Assembly (NCBI RefSeq): GCF_017310545.1 | Contig: NZ_CP066203.1 | Location: forward strand, 1 to 64,000 | DNA: 64,000 bases | Direction: 5' to 3' | From: Methylacidimicrobium sp. B4 | Lineage (GTDB): Bacteria > Verrucomicrobiota > Verrucomicrobiia > Methylacidiphilales > Methylacidiphilaceae | Shown here: positions 1-9,806 of the stretch, piece after piece | How positions within the stretch are numbered: position 1 is the first letter of the stretch | How the letters are laid out: every line of letters starts with the position of its first letter | Position numbers and translations under genes: made by a program | Notes under the pieces: model-generated | What the model saw: the letters and a program-made list of their open reading frames with translations, nothing else | What the model was told of the DNA's origin: nothing | Database searches by the model: none

Positions 1-660
1 AACCTTGACCTGAATGACTTCACGGGCAACGTCAATAACGTTACCTCGCCGACCAACTATCTGGCCAACGGCTTCCACCTGTCCAACGGGTCATTTGGGA
101 ACACGAACATCACCATTAGCTTGCCGACGACGAGCCAGGGTGCGGTCGGGCGTCAGGTGGTCAACCTGAATGTGGCGGGCAACGCGAGGATCAACTCCGG
201 TATTACCTCGACCTTCCAAAGCGGAAGTGGGCCCATTGCAATGCTTCCGACCGAGGCGAACGTGGACAGCAACCTGCTCGTTCAGGCGAGCGGCAACCTG
301 ACCGTGAGCCCGAGCTCTCCTCCTGGGCCGGCGAACTATGCGTTCTCCAGCGGTGCGCTCCATACCGACGGCTTCGTCTTCCCAGGCGGGATTGTGCTGA
401 TTGCGGGGAGTACGCTGACTTTAAACACAGTGGTCGACAACGGCTATGCGCCTACGGTGGTCGCGGGCCAGGGGATCTTCTTCCAGGCCCCAACTATCAC
501 CGTGGCAAGTGGGGTTTCGGTGATCACCAATGGCAACGCCTGGGTGAACTTCTGCACCCCTCCTTCGACCGTGCCGACGATCTACGGGGTGGCTCGCGTG
601 TCGGCGACCACCTTCAAGATCGTGCTTGATCCGTCCGCCTTCCATATTCGCTGCTTCTAG
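1..660 (+). CDS. C-terminal end of a large beta-helix/filamentous-haemagglutinin-like surface protein (5' truncated)
   Basis: The reading frame is open from the first base and ends at the TAG at 658-660, so only the last 219 residues are seen. They are rich in Asn, Thr, Ser, Gly and Val, with short alternating hydrophobic strands and phrases such as NLLVQASGNLTV, GIVLIAGSTLTL and GQGIFFQAPTITV. This is typical of right-handed beta-helix repeats in FHA-like adhesins and autotransporter passengers. The end (DPSAFHIRCF) lacks an obvious autotransporter barrel, so this may be a two-partner-type or other exported protein. Surface or extracellular location is inferred from composition. Substrate and partner cannot be told from this fragment. 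Confidence 0.7.
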   Translation, partial: NLDLNDFTGNVNNVTSPTNYLANGFHLSNGSFGNTNITISLPTTSQGAVGRQVVNLNVAGNARINSGITSTFQSGSGPIAMLPTEANVDSNLLVQASGNLTVSPSSPPGPANYAFSSGALHTDGFVFPGGIVLIAGSTLTLNTVVDNGYAPTVVAGQGIFFQAPTITVASGVSVITNGNAWVNFCTPPSTVPTIYGVARVSATTFKIVLDPSAFHIRCF

Positions 661-1435
661 GCTTCAGGGTGTAGCGAAACGGGTCTGGGGACTCAGGAAA
701 GGGGGGCTCCGGGACCCCGGGCCGCGCTTTCTTGCGCGAAGCGGGCCAGGGCGCAAAAACCGATGATCCTAACGCGGCAGGGTGTAGTGCCAACCCGTCT
801 CATACGGGCTGAACAATTCGGGAGACTGACTGGACCCTTTGCAGGAGCGGCTCAAGCAAGCACAGGTCTCGGCGTACATCGCGAGACTGGGCTCGAGGAC
901 CCGGGGTCGGGGCAAAGCTTGCGAAATCGGCCTTCGAGCCAGTCGCGGCAGATCGCCTGGAATGGGGAAGGGCTTCCTCCCAGCGCAGTTCCACCCAGAG
1001 GGGAGCATCGCTGACCGCCATCGATGCTGGCCAACTAGGCGCGCATTCTTCGGGAGGCAAAATCCCTCCCGCGAAAGGGGGTGGCGAAGGCGGGGCTCCT
1101 CAGGGAGAGCATTTCGGCGATCGAGAGTCCCAAGCTCGCGTTCGCATGGAGAGAGATGAGAGCCGCCGAGGCAAGCAGAAGGCTGAGCATGCTGGGCCAT
1201 GGGTGAGTAGTCCGGAGTAAGAGGATGTCGGGTCTTGACGACGCTTCGATCCGGAGCTCTCCAAAGTAGCCTCGGTTGCGCTCCCCGGGGGTACGCATGC
1301 ACAATGGCAGCCGATCGGGGAGGGGCAGGCGCTTCGGTCGACCCGGAGAGCCAAAAGAGGGTCTGCCCCGGGAACGGCTCACAACCCGCGAGTCTTGGCT
1401 GGAAGCTCATCGCTCTGGCGGGTTGAGAGTCTCAC
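661..1435. other. Gene-poor stretch, no convincing gene
   Basis: These 775 bases separate the surface-protein gene from the DUF202 gene. Overlapping open frames on both strands exist, as expected in GC-rich DNA, but none has a recognisable domain, a convincing ribosome binding site or a sensible composition. One minus-strand frame (1035-1382) has a hydrophobic stretch near 1150-1200 and could be a relic of a small membrane protein. I cannot support it as a gene. No tRNA, repeat array or insertion-sequence end was recognised. Confidence 0.4.
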
Positions 1436-1810
1436 CTAGAGCGCGATCCCGAGAGCCAGATAGAGACCGAGCAGGATGCCGGCGCCGGCCAGGCAAGCCC
1501 CGAGGATCGTGTCGAGGAGAACGAAGCTGCTCTTTTCCAGCTCCGGGCTGTCGATCTGCCGGGCATAGAGGCGGTAGCGGAGCGCCGCCATCCCGATCAT
1601 GATGGCGCCGAGGGTCAGGAAGGCGAGCCCGATGAGCCGGGTCGCCGGCTCCTGGGCCGCCGCCGGCTGGTTGAGCGCGAGTCGGAGATAGCTCAGAAAG
1701 AGGGTAAACTTCTCGAGCAGGAACCCGAATGCCATGAGGCCGATGCTCGTCCGGACCCACGCGAGGAAGGTGCGTTCGTTGGCCGAGTGATCCCCGAAGT
1801 TCTTTCTCAT
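1436..1810 (-). CDS. DUF202 (YidH-type) small inner-membrane protein
   Basis: This 124-residue protein starts with the family signature [13 protein letters not shown] (residues 9-21), which marks the DUF202/YidH family. Three membrane segments follow, at about 20-42, 59-78 and 98-120. The family is widespread in bacterial inner membranes and its biochemical role is not settled. The ATG at 1810 was chosen because the signature lies right behind it; the frame stays open to 1882 but that extension is Pro/Arg-rich and unlike the family. It lies 77 bases downstream of the aspartate aminotransferase gene on the same strand. Confidence 0.85.
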   Translation of the reverse strand: MRKNFGDHSANERTFLAWVRTSIGLMAFGFLLEKFTLFLSYLRLALNQPAAAQEPATRLIGLAFLTLGAIMIGMAALRYRLYARQIDSPELEKSSFVLLDTILGACLAGAGILLGLYLALGIAL

Positions 1811-1887
1811 CGGAAACCGCCTGTCGGACTGCTGAGGCCATCCCGCGGTCCATCCCGGAAACGGGCGGGGACCGCGCGGCACAGGAC

Positions 1888-3051
1888 CTACAAGCGCTTC
1901 AGGAAGCCGATCAACCGCTCAACGCCGCGTTGCAGGCTCTCCATGTCCGTGGCATAGGAGAGGCGCACCGTCCGGTCGTCACCGAAGGCGATCCCCGGGA
2001 TGGCCATGACCTTCTCTTCCTCGAGGAGACGCTCGGCGAACTGGGTAGAGGAGAGCTTGGTCTCCCCGATCTCGAGCAGGAGGTAGAAGGTGCCCTGAGG
2101 GCGAATGAAGTCGACCTTGGGGAGGGAGCCGAGCTGGGTCACCAGGTAATCCCGCCGGCGCTCGTACTCCTGGGTCATGGCCTGCACGCACTCCTGCGGT
2201 CCCCGGTAGGCGGCGAGCGCTCCCTTCTGCGCGAACGAGGTCACATTCGAGGTCGAATGGCTCTGGATCGCTTCCACGGCAGCCGCCGCCCAGGGAGGGG
2301 AGGCGACATAGCCGAGCCGCCAGCCAGTCATCGCGTAGGCCTTGCTGAAGCCGTTGACCGTGAAGGTCAGCGGATAGAAGGCGGCGTCCAGGGAGGCGAC
2401 GCTGCAGTGCTTCTGGTTGTCGAACAAGATCTTCTCGTAGATTTCGTCAGAGAGGATCAGGATATCCTCTTCGGCCGCAACGCGCGCCAGCGCCTCGATC
2501 TCTTCCCGCGTATAGACCGACCCGGTGGGATTTCCCGGGCTGTTGAGGATGATCATCCGAGTCTTGGGCGTCATTGCGTCGGCGAACTCCTCCGGGGTGA
2601 TCTTGAAGCCGTTTTCCAGCCGGGTGGGAACCACCACGGGCGCTCCATCGGCGATCTTGACCATTTCCGGATAGCTCAACCAGTAGGGGGCGGGGATGAT
2701 CACCTCGTCTCCAGCATCCAAGGTCGCCAGCAGGACATTGAGACAGGCGTGCTTGGCTCCGCAGCTGACCGTGATCTGCCCGGGCTCATAGGATAGACCG
2801 TTGTCCGTCTTGAGCTTGTCGGCGATCGCCTGCCGCAATTCGGGAATTCCCGACGAGGGAGTGTACTTGGTAAATCCGGCATCCAGAGACCCCATGGCCG
2901 CCGCCTTGATGAACTCCGGGGTGTCGAAGTCGGGCTCCCCCGATCCGAGGTTGATAATGTCTACGCCTTTTGCCTGCAGAGACTTCGCCTTGCTCCCCAA
3001 GGAAAGGGTGAGCGAGGGCGTAATGCGAGAGGCGCGGGAAGATGGTTCCAT
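1888..3051 (-). CDS. aspC: Aspartate aminotransferase (class I/II, PLP-dependent)
   Basis: This 387-residue fold-type I aminotransferase resembles the Ib (Bacillus/Thermus) aspartate aminotransferases, which exchange amino groups between aspartate and 2-oxoglutarate in the cytosol. Visible landmarks are [13 protein letters not shown] near 33-45, the cofactor Asn in SPGNPTG (N174), Asp202 and Tyr205 in SDEIYEKI, and the Schiff-base lysine K237 in [12 protein letters not shown]. An Arg follows in VRLSYATD near the end. Length is normal for the family. The ATG at 3051 follows an AAAGGG that can serve as a ribosome binding site. Close relatives include other Ib transaminases, so substrate breadth is open. 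Confidence 0.9.
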   Translation of the reverse strand: MEPSSRASRITPSLTLSLGSKAKSLQAKGVDIINLGSGEPDFDTPEFIKAAAMGSLDAGFTKYTPSSGIPELRQAIADKLKTDNGLSYEPGQITVSCGAKHACLNVLLATLDAGDEVIIPAPYWLSYPEMVKIADGAPVVVPTRLENGFKITPEEFADAMTPKTRMIILNSPGNPTGSVYTREEIEALARVAAEEDILILSDEIYEKILFDNQKHCSVASLDAAFYPLTFTVNGFSKAYAMTGWRLGYVASPPWAAAAVEAIQSHSTSNVTSFAQKGALAAYRGPQECVQAMTQEYERRRDYLVTQLGSLPKVDFIRPQGTFYLLLEIGETKLSSTQFAERLLEEEKVMAIPGIAFGDDRTVRLSYATDMESLQRGVERLIGFLKRL

Positions 3052-3087
3052 TGGACCCTTTCGGTTGATTGACGGATGGCGATGCGG

Positions 3088-4257
3088 TTATCCGCCGTAG
3101 TATTCGGCGACCAGGGAGGAAAAGTCGTTCTCTCCTGGACGCAGGATTTGCATTTCACGGGCGGCGCTCTCCGCCGAGTCGGAAGCGTGAGCGGCATTGA
3201 CCATGATGTTCTGGCCGAATTCGCGCCGGATCGATCCCGGCGGCGCCTTGGCAGGATCGGTCGGTCCGAGGACCTCGCGAATCCGCTGCACGGCATCGAT
3301 CCCCTCGTAGACCAGGATCAGGCATTTTTCCTTGCCAGGGAGCCGGCGCTCCGCCTCCGAGCAATCCTTGGGATGATGACCGGTCATGAACTGGACGATC
3401 AGGTCGAACTGGTGATCCGCCGACTTGGGTCCAAGGAGGCGTCCGAGCTGCTCCTTCAAGCTAGCATCCACGGTGATGCCCAGAGCGGACTCGAGCAGCT
3501 CCTTTGCCTTGTCTCCCGTGGCTCCGACCAGCTTCTCGCGCAGGACCGCCCGGACGGGTCCGTAGAATTCCTCGGCTTCGGCCACGCTCATCCGGTGAAT
3601 CTTGATTGCGGTGATGGCGAGCCCCGTCTTCGAGAACAGATCGATGACGTTGCCTGGTCGTCCCCCCGGAAACCGGATCGTGTCGGGCTTGAGGATCACG
3701 AGCGTGCGCTGGTGGCGCGGATCCTGCAAGGTGGGGAGCGCCGAGGAGACGAGCCCCGAGTCGGTCGGGGCATAGCGGCTCCAAAGGCGGAGCTTGGTCT
3801 TCGCTTCCTCCACGGTAGGAGCGGCCAGGACGGCCGGCTCGAAGTAGCGGACCGATCCATCCCGGGCGAAGACCAGATCGGCAAAGGTGTCGCGTACCGT
3901 TTCCCCGCCGCTGCTCATTCGGCTGATGTTGCCGACCGCTTCCCGCGTGCGGGCGACGGCGTCGTTCCCCGCGAAGAGGAGGACCATGACCCGGCGCCGG
4001 AGCTTCGTTGCCGGGTCGGGAGCGTAGTTTTCCAGGATATAGTCTTGAATCAGCTGTTGAATCTGCCGGTCCTGGGGATCGTTTTCGGTCACGATCATCT
4101 TGGCGTACTCCCGGATCAGCTCGTGGCTGGGGGCAAACATCGAGGCACCCACCAGGTCGAGGCTCGTTCGGGTCAGTAATCGGGAGATGATCGCCCCTGT
4201 ACGCGACTTATGCAGCGAATAGGGGTTAATAATAACGTAACTCAGTTCACGTGCCAT
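3088..4257 (-). CDS. Tandem nucleoside-diphosphate-kinase-like protein, N-terminal domain lacking the active-site histidine
   Basis: This 389-residue protein is built from two NDK-like domains. The C-terminal one (about 185-389) opens with RTLVILKPDTIR and ends with NAAHASDSAES, matching the NDK active site with the phosphorylated histidine at about H357. The N-terminal half (about 1-175) opens with a similar strand (ELSYVIINPYS) and has a matching late region, but no histidine at the corresponding place (RYFEPAVLAAP instead of xHxSDS). It is much longer than the usual 140-residue Ndk. Nucleoside diphosphate kinase activity would rest on the second domain only. The ATG at 4257 is preferred over an in-frame TTG six codons upstream. 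It lies 83 bases after tsaD on the same strand. Confidence 0.8.
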   Translation of the reverse strand: MARELSYVIINPYSLHKSRTGAIISRLLTRTSLDLVGASMFAPSHELIREYAKMIVTENDPQDRQIQQLIQDYILENYAPDPATKLRRRVMVLLFAGNDAVARTREAVGNISRMSSGGETVRDTFADLVFARDGSVRYFEPAVLAAPTVEEAKTKLRLWSRYAPTDSGLVSSALPTLQDPRHQRTLVILKPDTIRFPGGRPGNVIDLFSKTGLAITAIKIHRMSVAEAEEFYGPVRAVLREKLVGATGDKAKELLESALGITVDASLKEQLGRLLGPKSADHQFDLIVQFMTGHHPKDCSEAERRLPGKEKCLILVYEGIDAVQRIREVLGPTDPAKAPPGSIRREFGQNIMVNAAHASDSAESAAREMQILRPGENDFSSLVAEYYGG

Positions 4258-4340
4258 AAGAGAGGAAAAGGACAAACGATTGCGGCCTTCGGTCGGCAGG
4301 ACACCCTAAGCCGTTCTCCTTGGAGGCGTCAATGGGAATT

Positions 4341-5399
4341 TCATACCGCCAAGGGCAGGCCCGGGTCGATGTCTTGGCTGAGCGAGGGCGGGATTCCGGC
4401 GGCGCTCTTCAGGGCGGCTGCGGAGGCGATCATCACCGCATTGTCGGTGCAAAGCGCGGGAGGTGCGATCCGGCAGGAGAGACCAGCATCGGAGCATCCC
4501 GCCTCCAACATCTCCCGCAATCGCCGATTGGCGAGCACGCCCCCCGCCGCCGCCAAGGTCCGGAAGCCCCCCTTGCTCGCCGCCCAGAGCGCCTTTTCGC
4601 AAAGGGTCCGAACCACCGAATCCTGGAGCGAGGCGGCCACGCTGGAGAGAAAATGGGGGTCGGCCCGTCTTTCGGAATGTTGCTCGAGGAAGTAGCGGAC
4701 GGCGGTCTTGACTCCGCTGAAGCTGAAGCGGAGGTCGCCCGTTTCGGGAAAGCCGCGGGGAAAGCAAAACGCCTTGGGGTCGCCCTGGCTTGCCAACCGT
4801 TCGATCTCGGGCCCTCCGGGGTAGGGAAGGCCGAGCAGGCGGGCAATCTTGTCGAGAGCCTCCCCAGCCGCGTCATCCGAAGTGGAGGACAGGATCCGGT
4901 AGCGGTTCCATCCCTCCACCGCGGCCAGAAGCGTGTGGCCTCCACTGGCAACGAGCCCGAGGAAGGGAAAGGGGATCGGCTCCGAGCCCTCGAGGAAAGG
5001 GGAAAAGAGATGGCCTTCCAGATGGTTGACGCCGAAGACCGGCAGCCCGAGGGAGGCTCCCATCGCTCGTGCATAGGCGTTGCCGATCAGAAGGGACGAG
5101 GCGAGCCCCGGCCCCTCGGTAACGGCGATCCCGCCGAGATCCAGTGGAGAGAGGCCCAGCCTCGCGAGAAGCTGCGGCACGAGAAGAGGCAGGTTGCGTG
5201 CATGCTCGCGCACCGCGAGCTCCGGCACGATTCCTCCGAAGGGGCGATGGCGGTTGACCTGGCTCGTCAGCAGGGCGCCGATTCCCCGAATCCTGCCGGA
5301 CCGCTCCTCGACGACGGCAACCCCCGTCTCGTCGCAGGAGGTTTCGATGCCTAACCAGAGCAGCCTTTCGGCACGGTCGCTTGGAGGGGTGGCATTCAC
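4341..5399 (-). CDS. tsaD: tRNA N6-adenosine threonylcarbamoyltransferase TsaD
   Basis: This 352-residue protein matches TsaD/YgjD, which transfers the threonylcarbamoyl group from TC-AMP to A37 of ANN-decoding tRNAs, in complex with TsaB and TsaE. The metal-binding motif is HLEGH (H126, H130). The nucleotide-binding ASKH-fold elements LGIETSCDETGVAV (16-29), VASGGHTLL and the late CTDNA motif are all present. Length is normal. The start at 5399 is GTG; no ATG lies nearby and the family fold begins 13 residues later. No tsaB or tsaE is visible in the window. Confidence 0.95.
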   Translation of the reverse strand: MNATPPSDRAERLLWLGIETSCDETGVAVVEERSGRIRGIGALLTSQVNRHRPFGGIVPELAVREHARNLPLLVPQLLARLGLSPLDLGGIAVTEGPGLASSLLIGNAYARAMGASLGLPVFGVNHLEGHLFSPFLEGSEPIPFPFLGLVASGGHTLLAAVEGWNRYRILSSTSDDAAGEALDKIARLLGLPYPGGPEIERLASQGDPKAFCFPRGFPETGDLRFSFSGVKTAVRYFLEQHSERRADPHFLSSVAASLQDSVVRTLCEKALWAASKGGFRTLAAAGGVLANRRLREMLEAGCSDAGLSCRIAPPALCTDNAVMIASAAALKSAAGIPPSLSQDIDPGLPLAV

Positions 5400-5441
5400 G
5401 AAGAAGGGTAGGCCGAATCGACGCCTCGGATGGACGGCCGT

Positions 5442-6440
5442 CTAGGCCGAAGATCGTTCCGTGGTCCCCGAGGGAGAGGGTCTCCCCGCTTCCTCCCTTC
5501 TCGCGTCAGGCCGATGGGTCCGGAACCATTCGATCGTTTCCCGCAGCCCGGTCTCCAGATCGACCCTCGGGATCCATCCCAGCGCCTTTTCCGCGCGGGA
5601 GATGTCCGGACGGCGCTGCTTCGGGTCGTCGACGGGAAGCGGTTTGTGCTCTAGCCGTTCCGGGATGCCCGCCAGCCGGCAGATGAGCCGGGCGAACTCG
5701 AGAATGGAAAGCTCGGTCGGATTGCCGATGTTTACCGGATCGGCGGCCGCCGATTGCGAGAGAAGGAAGATCCCCTCGATCAAGTCGGTGCAGTAGCAGA
5801 AGCTGCGGGTCTGGGAGCCGTCGCCGAAAATGGTGAGTGGCTTTCCTTCCAGGGCTTGTCCGATGAAGGCCGGCACAACGCGGCCATCGTGCAGCCGCAT
5901 TCGCGGACCGTAGGTATTGAAGATGCGGACGATGTGGGTCCTCACCCCGTGACTCCGGTGGTAGGCCATCGTCAGCGCTTCGGCAAAGCGCTTCGCCTCG
6001 TCGTAGACGCCCCGGGGACCGATCGGGTTGACGTTGCCCCAATATTCCTCCTTCTGGGGGTGGACCAAGGGATCTCCGTAGATTTCCGAAGTGGAAGCCA
6101 GCAGGAATGACGCCCCCTTGGCCTTGGCTAGCCCCAAGGCGCGATAGGTGCCAAGCGCCCCCGCCTTCAGCGTCTGGATCGGAAGATGGAGATAGTCGAC
6201 CGGGCTCGCCGGAGAGGCGAGATGGAAGATCTGATCGACCTTTCCGGGAATGTCGAGGAATTCGGAGACGTCTTGGACCAGGAGGTCGAATTGGGACTCG
6301 TGCTCGAGATGAGCCAGATTCTTGGGGTTTCCGGTCACAAAGTTGTCGATCCCGAGGACCCGATACCCGGCGCGCAGGAGTCGATCGACGAGATGACTCC
6401 CCAAGAACCCTGCGGCTCCGGTGACGACGGCGAAGGCCAT
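5442..6440 (-). CDS. NAD-dependent UDP-glucuronate decarboxylase (UXS-like, SDR family)
   Basis: The 332 residues form an extended SDR sugar-nucleotide enzyme. The NAD motif GAAGFLG is at 8-14, the catalytic pair is Y146-xxx-K150 in VYDEAKR, and the active-site loop STSEIYGDP begins at about 117. The overall pattern ([33 protein letters not shown]) is that of UDP-xylose synthase, which converts UDP-glucuronate to UDP-xylose for polysaccharide or lipopolysaccharide building. Related dTDP-glucose dehydratases share the fold, but [11 protein letters not shown] is characteristic of UXS. The Pro/Arg-rich tail of about 25 residues is not part of the fold. No Shine-Dalgarno sequence is seen before the ATG. 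Confidence 0.85.
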   Translation of the reverse strand: MAFAVVTGAAGFLGSHLVDRLLRAGYRVLGIDNFVTGNPKNLAHLEHESQFDLLVQDVSEFLDIPGKVDQIFHLASPASPVDYLHLPIQTLKAGALGTYRALGLAKAKGASFLLASTSEIYGDPLVHPQKEEYWGNVNPIGPRGVYDEAKRFAEALTMAYHRSHGVRTHIVRIFNTYGPRMRLHDGRVVPAFIGQALEGKPLTIFGDGSQTRSFCYCTDLIEGIFLLSQSAAADPVNIGNPTELSILEFARLICRLAGIPERLEHKPLPVDDPKQRRPDISRAEKALGWIPRVDLETGLRETIEWFRTHRPDARREEAGRPSPSGTTERSSA

Positions 6441-6558
6441 GACTGGAGAGTCTAAGGAGCTGCCGAAGAAAGTGCAAACCAGTGCGTTCGCGGGGAGAGC
6501 TTTTTGTCGGAATTGCTCTCCCCCTCCGGCCGGCAGGAACGGCGCATGGGGGCAGAAC

Positions 6559-7638
6559 CTATTGCTGCGCTGCCCCTCGATCCTCTCCCGAGGCTAATCG
6601 GGCGAAGGCCTGCAATTCCGCATGGGTTCCCAGCGCGATCAGCTCCTTGCCGGCGTCGAGGACGGTCTCCGCGGTGGGCCGGACGGAGAGGGAGCCATCC
6701 GGCAACCGGCATCCGACGATCGTGACGTTGAAGCGGTTGCGCAGCTGGGCCTGCGCCAGCGTCTGGCCAACCAGGCATGAGCCCTCCCGGAGCGGAATCT
6801 GCTCCAGGAAGAGCTCGATTCCTCCCACGTGAGCGACTTCCCAGAGAAAATCGGCGACCGCCGGTCGAATGAGGCAGGTAGTCATCCGGAAAGCGGCAAT
6901 CTGATAGGGCAGGACGACACGGTCGGCCCCCGCCTTTTGGAGCTTCCGCTCCGAGGATTCGTCGATCGCGCGCGCAACGATCTGCAATCGCGGGTTCAGC
7001 AGGCGCGCAGTGAGGACGATGAGCAGGTTTTCCGCGTCGGAGCTGGCGCAAGCGACTAGCCCCTTTGCCTGCAGGATCCCCGCCGCCGTCAATACGGCTT
7101 CGTCCGAGGCCGTTCCCGTGATCGTCGAGATTTCCAAGCTCTTGAGACGCGAAAGGACCGCGGAGTCGGGGTCGATGACGACCACCCGCAGGCCCTGCTC
7201 GATCAACTCCTGGGTGACATGCCGCCCGACCCGGCCGAAGCCGCAGACCAGATAGTGACCCGTCATTCCCCTCAACATTCGCCTTTCCCGGCGCGCTTCA
7301 AGAAAATCCCGCCATTCGCCGGAGGAGAGGTATTCGATCGCCGTTCCCGCGGCGTAGGCCGCCAGCGCTCCCCCGCCGACAATCAGTCCAATCGTAAAGA
7401 GCCGGCCGTGGGGGGAAAGGGGCTGGACCTCTCCAAAGCCCACGGTGCTCAGGGTGATGACGGTCATGTAGAGCGCATTGAGGAGGGACATCCGCTCGAT
7501 CGTCCAGTAGCCGAGGGTGCCGACGACCACGAGCAGGAGCAAAACGCTCAGTGCGCCCAGAAAATGATGAAAGGGGTGACGAACGGTCGGATGCAGGGGT
7601 GCCTTTCCCGAGGGGGCGGAGATCCGAGGGGCGGGCAT
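6559..7638 (-). CDS. Potassium channel with cytoplasmic RCK/TrkA-N and TrkA-C domains
   Basis: This 359-residue protein resembles MthK/Kch-type channels. Two membrane helices (about 28-46 and 82-102) flank a pore helix and the selectivity filter TVGFG (65-69). An RCK domain follows, with the Rossmann motif GFGRVGRH (133-140) and an acidic strand end at VVIDPDS. A TrkA-C-like domain covers about 275-350. It should conduct K+ across the inner membrane under gating by a ligand bound to the RCK domain; the ligand cannot be told from sequence. The ATG at 7638 sits 77 bases past the end of rsfS on the same strand. Confidence 0.9.
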   Translation of the reverse strand: MPAPRISAPSGKAPLHPTVRHPFHHFLGALSVLLLLVVVGTLGYWTIERMSLLNALYMTVITLSTVGFGEVQPLSPHGRLFTIGLIVGGGALAAYAAGTAIEYLSSGEWRDFLEARRERRMLRGMTGHYLVCGFGRVGRHVTQELIEQGLRVVVIDPDSAVLSRLKSLEISTITGTASDEAVLTAAGILQAKGLVACASSDAENLLIVLTARLLNPRLQIVARAIDESSERKLQKAGADRVVLPYQIAAFRMTTCLIRPAVADFLWEVAHVGGIELFLEQIPLREGSCLVGQTLAQAQLRNRFNVTIVGCRLPDGSLSVRPTAETVLDAGKELIALGTHAELQAFARLASGEDRGAAQQ

Positions 7639-7715
7639 CGTCTATGGCGCCTCGCGGGCGGAAGGAGCCGCCGGAATCCGGCCGACCGAATCGAGGGTCA
7701 TGGGCGGTGGTGCGC

Positions 7716-8054
7716 TCAGAGTATGGGCGCATCTCCCCAAAGATGCTCGAGCTCGTAATGCGCCCGTTCCTTTTCCAGGAAGATGTGAACCAGGAGCGTC
7801 CCATAGTCGAGCACGACCCAGTGGCTGGCCGGAGAGCCTTGGAGCGATCGAGGATGGAGGCCGTGAGCCTTCTGGACCTCGCGTTCGAGAGAAGCGGCCA
7901 GCGCCTTCAGTTGGGGGGGGGAAGCAGCAGAGCAGACCAGGAAGAAATCGGTAAAGGCCGAAAGATTGCGAAGATCGAGAATGAGGGGCGAGATCGCCTT
8001 GCCATCCAGAGCGACATCGCGACAAAACCGCGCCAAGGCAAGCGAGTCTTCCAT
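7716..8054 (-). CDS. rsfS: Ribosomal silencing factor RsfS
   Basis: The 112 residues match RsfS (YbeB/Iojap), which binds ribosomal protein L14 and blocks subunit joining when nutrients are short. Landmarks are LILDLRNLSAFTDFFLVCS (24-42), SHWVVLDYGTLLVHIF (77-92) and the end YELEHLWGDAP. The frame is open much further upstream, but the ATG at 8054 gives the family length and overlaps the nadD stop as ATGA, implying translational coupling. The nadD-rsfS pairing is common in bacteria and supports both calls. Confidence 0.93.
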   Translation of the reverse strand: MEDSLALARFCRDVALDGKAISPLILDLRNLSAFTDFFLVCSAASPPQLKALAASLEREVQKAHGLHPRSLQGSPASHWVVLDYGTLLVHIFLEKERAHYELEHLWGDAPIL

Positions 8055-8677
8055 CACGCGGGGATCTTCTCGTAGAGATGCCGCTTGGCGATGTGAGTGG
8101 CCACCGGACGAGGCACAAGATGGCCGATCGGGAGACCGCTCTGCGCCCGGTCGCGGATCTCCGTCGAGGAGATGTCGACGAAATGAGGAGAGGGCAGCAG
8201 CGCCATCCCGTTCGCCAGAACGACCTGCCCATACCGGGGCCGCGGCACAATCAAGAAGGTCACGAGCTTGCCTAGCCGTGGGTAATCCCTCCACGAGCGA
8301 AGGCTTTTCACCTGGTCCGAACCGATGATCCAGAATAGTTCCGCCGTCGGGAACCGGCGGCGCATCTCTTCCGCGGTGTCTACGGAGTAGGACGGTCCCC
8401 CGCGCTCCAGCTCGCAATCCGAAAAGCAAAAGGAGGGCCACCCCCGGACGGCCCGGCGAATCATGGCAAGCCGTTCTTCTCCCGGGGCGACTGGGGGATC
8501 CGACTTATGAGGGGAGAGCGCGCAGGGAATGAAGACGACGCGGTCGAGGTGCATCTGCTCGAGAGCATCCCAGGAGCTGATGAGGTGGCCGTGGTGGATC
8601 GGGTCGAAGCTGCCGCCGAAGAGTCCGAGGCGGAGAGGGCACGGATGTTTTTGGGCCATGGAGTCGACGTTACGCAT
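8054..8677 (-). CDS. nadD: Nicotinate-nucleotide adenylyltransferase NadD
   Basis: This 207-residue nucleotidyltransferase joins ATP and nicotinate mononucleotide to form deamido-NAD in NAD synthesis. The signature GGSFDPIHHGH (21-31) and the late ISSTEIR motif are both present, with IIGSDQ between them. The ATG at 8677 is used; a second ATG six codons later is an alternative, and neither has a clear ribosome binding site. The stop overlaps the start of rsfS by ATGA. The start lies 56 bases from the divergently oriented tRNA-Pro gene. Confidence 0.93.
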   Translation of the reverse strand: MRNVDSMAQKHPCPLRLGLFGGSFDPIHHGHLISSWDALEQMHLDRVVFIPCALSPHKSDPPVAPGEERLAMIRRAVRGWPSFCFSDCELERGGPSYSVDTAEEMRRRFPTAELFWIIGSDQVKSLRSWRDYPRLGKLVTFLIVPRPRYGQVVLANGMALLPSPHFVDISSTEIRDRAQSGLPIGHLVPRPVATHIAKRHLYEKIPA

Positions 8678-8733
8678 CGGAACTTGCTCTTGTTTCCGGA
8701 AATCTGTTAGCTTTTTTGTTGGAATCCGTCAAA

Positions 8734-8807
<74 letters not shown>

Positions 8808-9137
8808 TTGATGCTTCGAGAGCTTTGGTTCTTGCGATCGCGACGTGATCCCTTGTCGGGCGAAAGGGAGGTTTCGATCGTCGAGCGCAAGGGGGAGCGG
8901 CTCGACCGGGGGGCTCCGGTCGGCCATGAGGTTCGGGGCACCGCGACTGGCCAGGGCCGAGGCGGAGCCGGTCGCCGCTTTGCCCGGACTTGTGCCGTTA
9001 CACATTTCCTGGTCGTGTGGGCGAAGAACCGGAGGATCGGCCGGCTCCGGGGCGATGGCGATCGTCGGGGAAGGAACGGCTTGCTTCGCAAGCGGACAAG
9101 AGCGGCCCCTTTCGGCCTGCGGGGGCGAGACCCGTCT
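8808..9137. other. Intergenic, nothing recognised
   Basis: These 330 bases lie between tRNA-Pro and the 3' end of the peroxiredoxin gene. A short perfect hairpin (GCTTGC-TTC-GCAAGC near 9079-9093) is present, but without a T run on either strand it is a weak terminator candidate. No gene with a supportable product was found; open frames here run antisense into the peroxiredoxin gene. Confidence 0.4.
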
Positions 9138-9608
9138 TCAAGGAGAGGAGCTTTCGATCTCCCGCAGCACTTCCTCCGCGTGGGTCTCCACGTTTACCTT
9201 TCCGCTGTGCCAGGTAATCTTGCCGTTTCGAATCAAAAAGGACTGCCGGGTGGCATGACCGTTCCGCTTCGCGACTCCGAAGGCGTCGACGATCTTCCCT
9301 TCCGGGTCGGCGAGCAGGGGGAAGGGGAGATGATACTTTTCGGCAAACCGCTTCTGGGCGGGCACCGCATCCATGCTCACCCCGAAGACGCGGACACCGA
9401 GGTCGACGAACTTTTGGTAGGCGTCGCGCAACCCGCAAGACTCCTTCGTGCATCCCGGCGTATCGGCCTTAGGGTAGAAGTAGAGAAGCACGGTCCCATT
9501 CCGGGAGACTTCTGCCAAGTCTACTTCCTTCCCGTCCTGGTCCGTTGCCAGCACGGCCGGCACGGCCGCGCCCACGGTGAGAGCCTCTGTCGCTAAGTTC
9601 GTATTCAC
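9138..9608 (-). CDS. bcp: Thiol peroxidase, Bcp/PrxQ-type peroxiredoxin
   Basis: The 156 residues match the Bcp/PrxQ family, which reduces hydrogen peroxide and organic hydroperoxides with thioredoxin as the usual donor. The peroxidatic centre is PKADTPGCTKESC (46-58), with T50 and peroxidatic C53. C58 gives the C-x4-C spacing of atypical two-cysteine PrxQ enzymes. The start at 9608 is GTG; no ATG precedes the conserved VGAAVPAVLATDQDGK segment. There is no signal peptide, so a cytosolic location is expected. It appears to be a single-gene unit. Confidence 0.92.
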   Translation of the reverse strand: MNTNLATEALTVGAAVPAVLATDQDGKEVDLAEVSRNGTVLLYFYPKADTPGCTKESCGLRDAYQKFVDLGVRVFGVSMDAVPAQKRFAEKYHLPFPLLADPEGKIVDAFGVAKRNGHATRQSFLIRNGKITWHSGKVNVETHAEEVLREIESSSP

Positions 9609-9806
9609 GAAAGAATAAAATGCGAAAAGAGTGATGACACCAAGGACTTTCTTTGGGAAAAGGCTCGCCGGCGCAGCACCAGCCGCGCGGGTGGTGGCGG
9701 CTTGAGCAGCCGGAGCCTGTTCTCGCCCTCCGCCTGTACGACGAGCCGGAGCGGCGGCTCAAAGAAGCGATTGACGAACGGTTTGCCGCTGGTTTCCAAT
9801 CGGAGC

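Noticed and set aside
769-1410. Minus-strand 213-codon frame in the gene-poor stretch
   Set aside because: Composition is Pro/Arg/Ser/Leu-rich and irregular, with no ribosome binding site or domain; I could not tell it from a chance frame.
9079-9093. GCTTGC-TTC-GCAAGC hairpin as a terminator
   Set aside because: No T run on either strand and not directly after a gene on the plus strand.
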